A stretch of DNA of 9,146 bases from Muribaculaceae bacterium (GTDB taxonomy: Bacteria > Bacteroidota > Bacteroidia > Bacteroidales > Muribaculaceae), in NCBI GenBank assembly GCA_022511505.1, contig JAFLTK010000048.1, positions 1 to 9,146 of the forward strand. Direction: 5' to 3'. The translations under genes and the position numbers were made by a program. Position 1 is the first letter of the stretch. Every line of letters begins with the position of its first letter. The notes beneath the pieces are model-generated. The model was not told the origin of the DNA, did not search any database, and saw only the letters and a list, made by a program, of their open reading frames with translations. Shown piece after piece: positions 1 through 5,050 of this stretch.

Positions 1-998
1 GAGTTGGAGTCGCCAAGGGTTGTCGCGCCCTTGTTGCCGGTTCCCCACCACGGGTTGCCATCCTGTGCCCACGGACACCAGATACGACCGTCGAGCCACC
101 AGTTTTCAAAGTTGCCGTTGGGAATCAGCGGGGTCGCCCCGGTGGTGAATTGCAGGGTCTCGCCATAGTTCGAGCCGCTGACTGCGCGATATTCGTAAGT
201 AGTTGCGGGTTGCAGATGGATAACGCGCGCGGTGTAGTTGCCTCCGACGGCCGTAATCCACTCGCTCGGGACGGTCAGCCACGCCTCGCTACCTGCCACG
301 CGATACTCAAAACCTTGCTCCTTGCCCGCCTCGGTAGAGCCGTGCAACCATGCCACCATCGACCACGCGTCAGCGCCGTCGGTGTTGACCTCTGCGTCGG
401 TCGGGATGATGTGGATGGTCCAGTCGACTGTGCGACCAAATTCGCTGACCTGAACGGTCACCGGGTCGGTGAAGTTGACCGTCTTGTCAGTCAGGTTCGG
501 AGTCATAACCGCCTCAGTGCTACCGAGTTTGATGGTGTTGACGTGGACAGCCGCGATGTCTGTGCGCGAGTTGATGTAAGCCACGACGCGATGTGCCTCG
601 GGTTCGATTGACGACGCGCCAATCTGGTTGTCAAACGTAAAATAACGCTCGATGGTCTGCACCGCCGTAATCTGCCACGAGTAGTCTTGATAGAGAGAAA
701 CGGTGGTCAGTTGTGGTTGAGACAAGTCCATGCCCTCGCGCCACTGCCCGGCCTCGGGCCACTCGGAGTTTGACGGATTGAGTGCATAGTTTTCGAGCCG
801 AACGTTGTAGATGTCGGCCGTCTCGTCGAGATAGACGGTAATCTGACGATTGACGGTGTCAATAGCCGCCTGCCGCGATTGATTGAATACCTCAAACGTG
901 GTAAAATTAGGCTGGATGCGAGGGTAGGGGATATCGTTCTCGATACACGACACTGCCAATATCGAGCCTGCCAGTATGATAGCCAGTCGACGAGTCAC
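1..998 (-). CDS. PCMD-domain surface lipoprotein, C-terminus beyond the left edge
   Basis: The frame is open for 332 residues from a GTG start and runs off the window. No ATG lies in frame; GTG at 998 puts a basic n-region (TRR) before a hydrophobic stretch and the lipobox-like LAVSC, with Cys18 as the predicted lipidated residue. A GGAG lies 13 bases upstream. Order of parts: two beta-rich Ig-like segments (about 30-115 and 120-200; the second resembles Bacteroidetes DUF5018-type domains, with DLT-like and NFTDPV motifs), an FN3-like segment (about 205-287, ending in TYEYRAVSGSNYGETLQFTTG-type strands), then the start of a PCMD domain (IPNGNFENWW, then a tryptophan-rich stretch with GTGNKG). 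PCMD (PF13201) is a jelly-roll family known from the Bacteroides structure BT2081, proposed to bind or act on carbohydrate. It starts 25 bases after the preceding gene and is the last operon member visible. The ligand is unknown. An alternative GTG at 1037 overlaps the upstream gene and is less likely. Confidence 0.82.
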   Translation of the reverse strand, partial: MTRRLAIILAGSILAVSCIENDIPYPRIQPNFTTFEVFNQSRQAAIDTVNRQITVYLDETADIYNVRLENYALNPSNSEWPEAGQWREGMDLSQPQLTTVSLYQDYSWQITAVQTIERYFTFDNQIGASSIEPEAHRVVAYINSRTDIAAVHVNTIKLGSTEAVMTPNLTDKTVNFTDPVTVQVSEFGRTVDWTIHIIPTDAEVNTDGADAWSMVAWLHGSTEAGKEQGFEYRVAGSEAWLTVPSEWITAVGGNYTARVIHLQPATTYEYRAVSGSNYGETLQFTTGATPLIPNGNFENWWLDGRIWCPWAQDGNPWWGTGNKGATTLGDSN

Positions 999-1023
999 GA
1001 TGCTCAGCCGACTCCAGGGTAAA

Positions 1024-1905
1024 TTAAATGTGAACACCTATTCCAAATTTGATGTTAAACAGATTGAATTTGAAATTTGCACCCGACGAGAAACGCGACC
1101 CCTCGTCGACATTGTTGGTGCGCTGCTTCTCTTGCTGGAGTTTGACGCCAAACACGCCAAACGACACATTGAAACTGACGCGGTCCATGATGAACATCGT
1201 CAAGCCGGGGGAGAAATTGAGTGCCGCGCCGGTGGTGGTGGTTCGCGTGTCGCGCAGCTCGCCGTTATACTGACGTTGGAAACGCGACTCGCCGCTGTTG
1301 ACCGACAGGTCGACCTCGTTGAAAATCGCGAAACGTTTCATCGTGCCCAGACCAATGTAGTTGCGGTAGAAAATCGATGCACCGGTCGAGCGGGTGTAAT
1401 AACTGACGTCGCTGAGGGTGAAATTCATGTCGTCGTCAATGTCAAGGGTCATGCCGCCCAGGTCAAGTTGACCGCGCTGGTAGTTAAACTTGACACCTAT
1501 CGACTGGTTGTTTGCAAAAAAGTAACTGACCGATGGGTTGACCGACCAAAGGTATCCCTTGAAATCGAGGTCTTTAAGCAACGAAAGAACCTGAACATCA
1601 CTCGCGTCAAACTCGCCGTAACTTGCCGTCAAGCCAACCGCCCACTCGCGACGCGGGATAAACAGATAGTTGTAAAGTCCGCGGTCAAAACGACCAAGGT
1701 TGCGCTGGGGGATAATCATCGGGACGGTGTCGCCGCGAACGATAACCTTCTGTGCCAACATCGCGCTGTCGGGTGACTCAATTGTCTTGCGACGAATCAG
1801 CGGAGTCTCGTCGCCCTTATCAGCCGCCATTGCCGGGGTGCCCGCAACGATGGCGGTCAGTGCAACGGCTGCTGTGAATATAATTCTTGTCAGTGTCTGT
1901 TTCAT
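1024..1905 (-). CDS. Outer-membrane beta-barrel protein, paralog of its upstream neighbour
   Basis: This 293-residue protein has a signal peptide (MKQTLTRII, hydrophobic core, cut after AMA near residue 27) and no lipobox. A stretch of about 50 residues (28-77) without clear family features follows. From about residue 73 the protein is alternating hydrophobic/polar beta-strands to the end, finishing in FNLFNIKFGIGVHI, the hydrophobic C-terminal strand expected of an outer-membrane barrel. It shares with the upstream protein the motif F-x-R-G-L-x4-F-[IV]-P-x-x-x-W at the barrel start, NYI-x-LG, F-x-EVDL, PG-x-x-MF and the SxNFKxNLF end. The size suggests a small barrel, perhaps 8-12 strands; the strand number is a guess. 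It begins 6 bases after the stop of the upstream paralog, so co-expression is very likely. No exact family is recognised. Function may be anchoring, transport or assembly of the neighbouring surface lipoproteins (inference). Confidence 0.85.
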   Translation of the reverse strand: MKQTLTRIIFTAAVALTAIVAGTPAMAADKGDETPLIRRKTIESPDSAMLAQKVIVRGDTVPMIIPQRNLGRFDRGLYNYLFIPRREWAVGLTASYGEFDASDVQVLSLLKDLDFKGYLWSVNPSVSYFFANNQSIGVKFNYQRGQLDLGGMTLDIDDDMNFTLSDVSYYTRSTGASIFYRNYIGLGTMKRFAIFNEVDLSVNSGESRFQRQYNGELRDTRTTTTGAALNFSPGLTMFIMDRVSFNVSFGVFGVKLQQEKQRTNNVDEGSRFSSGANFKFNLFNIKFGIGVHI

Positions 1906-1911
1906 AAGGAT

Positions 1912-2661
1912 TTAGATATAGAAGGCGACCCCAAAGGACACCGAAAAGAGGTTAATTTTAAAGTTGGCCGACTTGCTGTGTCGATTGGCTATATAGACCT
2001 GGTCGGTGATAGACTTGGTGTGGGTATAGTCAAAACCAAGGACACCAACGCTGACCTCGATTGCCGAGTAGTTGCTCAAGAACATGATGATACCGGGAGT
2101 CAAGCCGATACCCATGTTGAAGTTGCGCTCGTAGGTTCCGGTCAGGTCGTCGCCGCTGCCGTTGACAAGTTTTGACTGACCGCCGCCAAACTTGAGGTCG
2201 ACCTCGCTGAAGAAACCGAAGCGGGTGCTGTGGCCCAGCGAGATATAGTTGCGGAAAGCCGCCGTTGCATAGTAGTTCTGTCGCAACGAGTATAGATGGT
2301 CAACGTTGTAGGATGTCTCCGAGTCAAGAACGAGGTCTGCGCTCGACATGTCAATCATCGACCGCTGGTAAGCAAACTTTGCTCCCGCCGCGAGATTGTC
2401 GTGGAACGCATACATCAGCATCGGGCTGACTTTGAACGAGTAGGAATCGCTCGATAGATTTTCGATTATCAGAAACTGATAATTATCAGCATGGTCCTGG
2501 GAATAACTGACGTTGACGCCCGCTATCCATTGCCCTTTGGGGACAAATGAAATCTGCTCAAGGCCACGCGTGAACTCCTCCTGGGCCGATGCGCCGACCG
2601 CGCACCATGCCGCCAGCAGGCAGACAATCAATTGTGGCAATAAGTGGTTGAAACGTTTCAT
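1912..2661 (-). CDS. Outer-membrane beta-barrel protein, first of a tandem pair
   Basis: This 249-residue protein has a signal peptide (MKRFNHLLPQLIVCLLAAWCAVGASA) likely cut before QEEF. The cysteine inside it is preceded by Trp and is not a lipobox. The mature part starts almost at once with FTRGLEQISFVPKGQW, the same motif as in the downstream paralog, then beta-strands throughout. It ends in NFKINLFSVSFGVAFYI, an aromatic-rich final strand. Shared blocks with the downstream protein include NYISLG, FFSEVDL, LTPGIIMF, a VSVGVLGF-like strand and the C-terminus, so the pair arose by tandem duplication. It lacks the extra 50-residue N-terminal stretch of its partner. It lies 36 bases after the upstream DUF4493 gene. 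There is no clear Shine-Dalgarno, as is usual in Bacteroidales. The role is unknown; an outer-membrane platform for the surrounding lipoproteins is inference. Confidence 0.86.
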   Translation of the reverse strand: MKRFNHLLPQLIVCLLAAWCAVGASAQEEFTRGLEQISFVPKGQWIAGVNVSYSQDHADNYQFLIIENLSSDSYSFKVSPMLMYAFHDNLAAGAKFAYQRSMIDMSSADLVLDSETSYNVDHLYSLRQNYYATAAFRNYISLGHSTRFGFFSEVDLKFGGGQSKLVNGSGDDLTGTYERNFNMGIGLTPGIIMFLSNYSAIEVSVGVLGFDYTHTKSITDQVYIANRHSKSANFKINLFSVSFGVAFYI

Positions 2662-2697
2662 TGAAGATTGGTTATAGATTGGGAAAGTCGATTAGGG

Positions 2698-3819
2698 TCA
2701 AGGGTTGACGGTCACGGTGAGTGTTGCCGTCGATGCCATGCCTGCCGTGTCGACTGCCCTGATTGTTATTGTAGAGGTGCCCTCGGGGAGGAGGGTTTGG
2801 AAGAATCGAGAGAAGTTGATTGCCGAAGTCGGCTCTTTGACAGCCGCGCGGATGCCTTTCTTAAGCCACAGAGCCGCGTCGTCGGCCGAAGCGGTGACAA
2901 AGTCAATCGACGGTGCCGGTAGACCCGCCGGAACGAAGCAATCGCTTGAAACAGAGAGTGATGCAAGTGCAGATGTCGATGCAATACCAACAACCAAATC
3001 ACTAAAATCATCACCACTATTCAAAACAACAACTTCATTCAAATCAAAACCAATGCCGCCAATTACCGGTGCATCGTTGATAACGTTGTCGACGGTGATT
3101 TCCTCTGCGCGAGTGTCGACCTCAATCTCGATTGGGAGACCGCCCGCGGGGTTGATGGTGCCTGCAAACGAGATACCGACCGTATAAAGGGTTGCCGGTT
3201 GAACGTCACGAATTACGCCCGTTTTGACAAACTCCGCGCCGGTGTCAGTCGTGCCGGCCAACGTCCATGTCAGGTCACGCTCGCCGGCCGGCATCATGAA
3301 GTAGCCGCGACGAGGGTCGCGCCCTGTCAGTGTCAGTTCGCCGGCCGAGTGGCCTACGGTTAATGAATAGTTGTGGAGAACGTCATCGACCTCCGGGTCA
3401 TACTCAACCGCTACCGCCGTGTTCTGAATCTTACACACGACCGTCACCTGTGCCGGAGCCGACGCCGATACTGTAAATGTCTCGTTACCTTTGAAATAGC
3501 GGGTTTCAAACGATGCGGGAACACTATCGCCGACGGTTGCCGTCGCCGTGTATTCGCCACCAAGGAGGGTCAACTGCAACGGAAACTGAGTGTCCTCCTT
3601 GCTGCTGAACACGATGCCAGCGGTTGCCGACGACACACTGACCTTAACCGGTAGATTCTCAATCAGCCCTCGCGAGCCATCGTCGCCCGGAAGACTGACG
3701 TCAAGAGCGACGGTCCCGGCTGTCACGGGCTCGTCGACGCACGTGCATCCGGTCATTCCGGCCATCAATACGCCGGCCAGTGACGCTGCAATATATATTG
3801 ATTTAATTTTTGGAGTCAT
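2698..3819 (-). CDS. DUF4493-type surface lipoprotein (short form, second of two)
   Basis: This 373-residue protein has a lipoprotein signal; GMTGC gives Cys25 as the lipidated residue, followed by TCVDE, an acidic +1 region of the kind seen on exported Bacteroidetes lipoproteins. Residues about 35-240 match the DUF4493 pattern: a beta region with GGEYTATATVGDS, then FKGN, the V-V-C-K-I-x-N-T-A-V-x-V-E-Y core (Cys129), RRGYFMMPAGE and an ATLYTVGISF strand. Residues about 253-373 form a second Ig-like domain ending in FFQTLLPEGTSTITIRAVD and strand repeats. The two-domain plan is shared with both upstream lipoproteins. The ATG is 12 bases after the upstream stop and 36 bases precede the next gene. 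Codons 256-293 are strikingly poor in C-ending codons compared with the rest. It is probably a surface-displayed binding or structural subunit; the ligand is not known. Confidence 0.84.
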   Translation of the reverse strand: MTPKIKSIYIAASLAGVLMAGMTGCTCVDEPVTAGTVALDVSLPGDDGSRGLIENLPVKVSVSSATAGIVFSSKEDTQFPLQLTLLGGEYTATATVGDSVPASFETRYFKGNETFTVSASAPAQVTVVCKIQNTAVAVEYDPEVDDVLHNYSLTVGHSAGELTLTGRDPRRGYFMMPAGERDLTWTLAGTTDTGAEFVKTGVIRDVQPATLYTVGISFAGTINPAGGLPIEIEVDTRAEEITVDNVINDAPVIGGIGFDLNEVVVLNSGDDFSDLVVGIASTSALASLSVSSDCFVPAGLPAPSIDFVTASADDAALWLKKGIRAAVKEPTSAINFSRFFQTLLPEGTSTITIRAVDTAGMASTATLTVTVNP

Positions 3820-3831
3820 AGTATAGAGGGT

Positions 3832-5004
3832 TTACTCGGCCGGTACCGAGAAGATTACGGGTTGAACAACCGATTGACCGTCACCGTCGACAACCGTCAG
3901 AATGAAATTGTGCTCGCCGGGGAAGTAACACAACAGAGTCATGAAGAAAGTGATGTCAAACGAGAACTCGGTCTTGTCGATAATCTCGTCGGCCGGCGGG
4001 AAACCGAGACCCTCGGTCAGCGCCTCAGCATACTCACCGGGATTGCACAAATCAAAATTATCAGTCAAACCAATCTCACCAAGAATCTCGGGAGTCAAAC
4101 CATCACTCTGAATTTTGACATGGAGTTCTTTGATGCCCTTGGGAACATTAAAGTCGACAATCGCGATGATTGACTCTGCGTTTTCAGGAGTCAACAGAAT
4201 CGGTCCGCTCAGGTCGAGAGTCTGGGACGTAATCGTCGGCATGTCAGCACCGATGTTGATGTCGACATCATCCTCGGTAACGGTCACGTCAACAACAATC
4301 GACGGGTCAATCGTGCCGGTCGACAGGGAGAAAGTCAGTTTGTAGTGATTGCCCGCGGTGACACCGGTGACTGCACGCTTGACGGTCACGGGGTTGCCGT
4401 TGACGGTTCCGTTGAACGTCGCCACAAACGATGCGTCGCCCGAGGGGAGGAGGTTGAAGCAACCGGTGCGAGTGTCTGCGCCGGTAAAGTCGAGTGCAGC
4501 CTCCGGTGACAGTTCGACGTGTGCCGCGTAGTTGCCGCTGAGTGCAGCCTTGAGTGATTCGGAGTATTCAACCGACACCTTCGCGCCTGCCAGTCGACAC
4601 GAGACTGCGCCCGCGCGGGTAATCTCGCCGTCGGTGATTTGTGCCGCGATAGAGCCTTTATAGAGAGGGTTGTCCCATTCAGCCGCCGTTGCCTCGTGAC
4701 TCGCTACCGAGAGGGTGTATTCGCCAACGGGGAGAGTGACCACCTCGGGAACGTCGCTGTAGGTCCAGCGGTTGACAACGTCGCCGCGGGTGTCGGTAAT
4801 CGTCACGATGTAGTTAGAGATGTCGACCGCATTCTCTGAGCCGTCGACGGCGCGAGTGATGACGGTTGCCGATGTGTCGACAGTGGGGGTCAAGCCGGTG
4901 AGGTCAAGTTGACCGGTTTTGCTCTCAAGCGCCGGTTCCCAAGAGTCACAGGCTGTTGCAAGAGTGGCCGCAAGGCCAATAAAGAGGTATGATAACTTTT
5001 TCAT
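3832..5004 (-). CDS. DUF4493-type surface lipoprotein (short form, first of two)
   Basis: This 390-residue protein begins MKKLSYLFIGLAATLATAC, a classic short lipoprotein signal with Cys19 lipidated, then DSWEP. Residues about 30-245 carry the DUF4493 pattern: GQLDLTGL, a strand pair around WTYSDVPEVVTLPVGEYTLSV, PLYKGS, the V-S-C-R-L-x-G-A-K-V-S-V-E-Y core (Cys136), TRTGCFNLLPSGD and HYKLTFSLS. An acidic linker (TEDDVDINIGAD) leads to a second Ig-like domain (about 258-390) with ITFFMTLLCYFPGEHNF and ILTVVDGDGQS, aligning by eye with the second domain of both sister proteins. It lies 46 bases after the large upstream gene and 12 bases before the next. Codons 297-328 show a local switch to T- and G-ending codons. 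No catalytic motif is visible. Surface display is predicted; partner and ligand are unknown. Confidence 0.84.
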   Translation of the reverse strand: MKKLSYLFIGLAATLATACDSWEPALESKTGQLDLTGLTPTVDTSATVITRAVDGSENAVDISNYIVTITDTRGDVVNRWTYSDVPEVVTLPVGEYTLSVASHEATAAEWDNPLYKGSIAAQITDGEITRAGAVSCRLAGAKVSVEYSESLKAALSGNYAAHVELSPEAALDFTGADTRTGCFNLLPSGDASFVATFNGTVNGNPVTVKRAVTGVTAGNHYKLTFSLSTGTIDPSIVVDVTVTEDDVDINIGADMPTITSQTLDLSGPILLTPENAESIIAIVDFNVPKGIKELHVKIQSDGLTPEILGEIGLTDNFDLCNPGEYAEALTEGLGFPPADEIIDKTEFSFDITFFMTLLCYFPGEHNFILTVVDGDGQSVVQPVIFSVPAE

Positions 5005-5050
5005 CAGAGGGGGTGATTGTTTTTTCGTGGAGGGATGTTAATGATGGTTT

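Noticed and set aside
150..611. 153-codon open frame on the plus strand
   Set aside because: It is antisense to the GTG-started PCMD lipoprotein, whose open frame covers the whole stretch with recognisable domains.
976..1776. Long 266-codon open frame on the plus strand
   Set aside because: It is antisense to the barrel gene at 1024-1905, which has a signal peptide, barrel strands and a paralog. The plus-strand product has no signal or family features; long antisense frames are common with this codon bias.
1912..2661. Possible lipobox in the signal peptide of the first barrel (cysteine in LLAAWCAVG)
   Set aside because: Trp directly before Cys is not accepted in lipoboxes, and ASA-QEE just after is a good signal peptidase I site with a barrel following.
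5005..5050. Possible internal terminator or promoter in the widest gap of the operon
   Set aside because: The 46-base gap has T-rich and C-rich runs but no stem followed by a U-tract and no convincing TAnnTTTG box.
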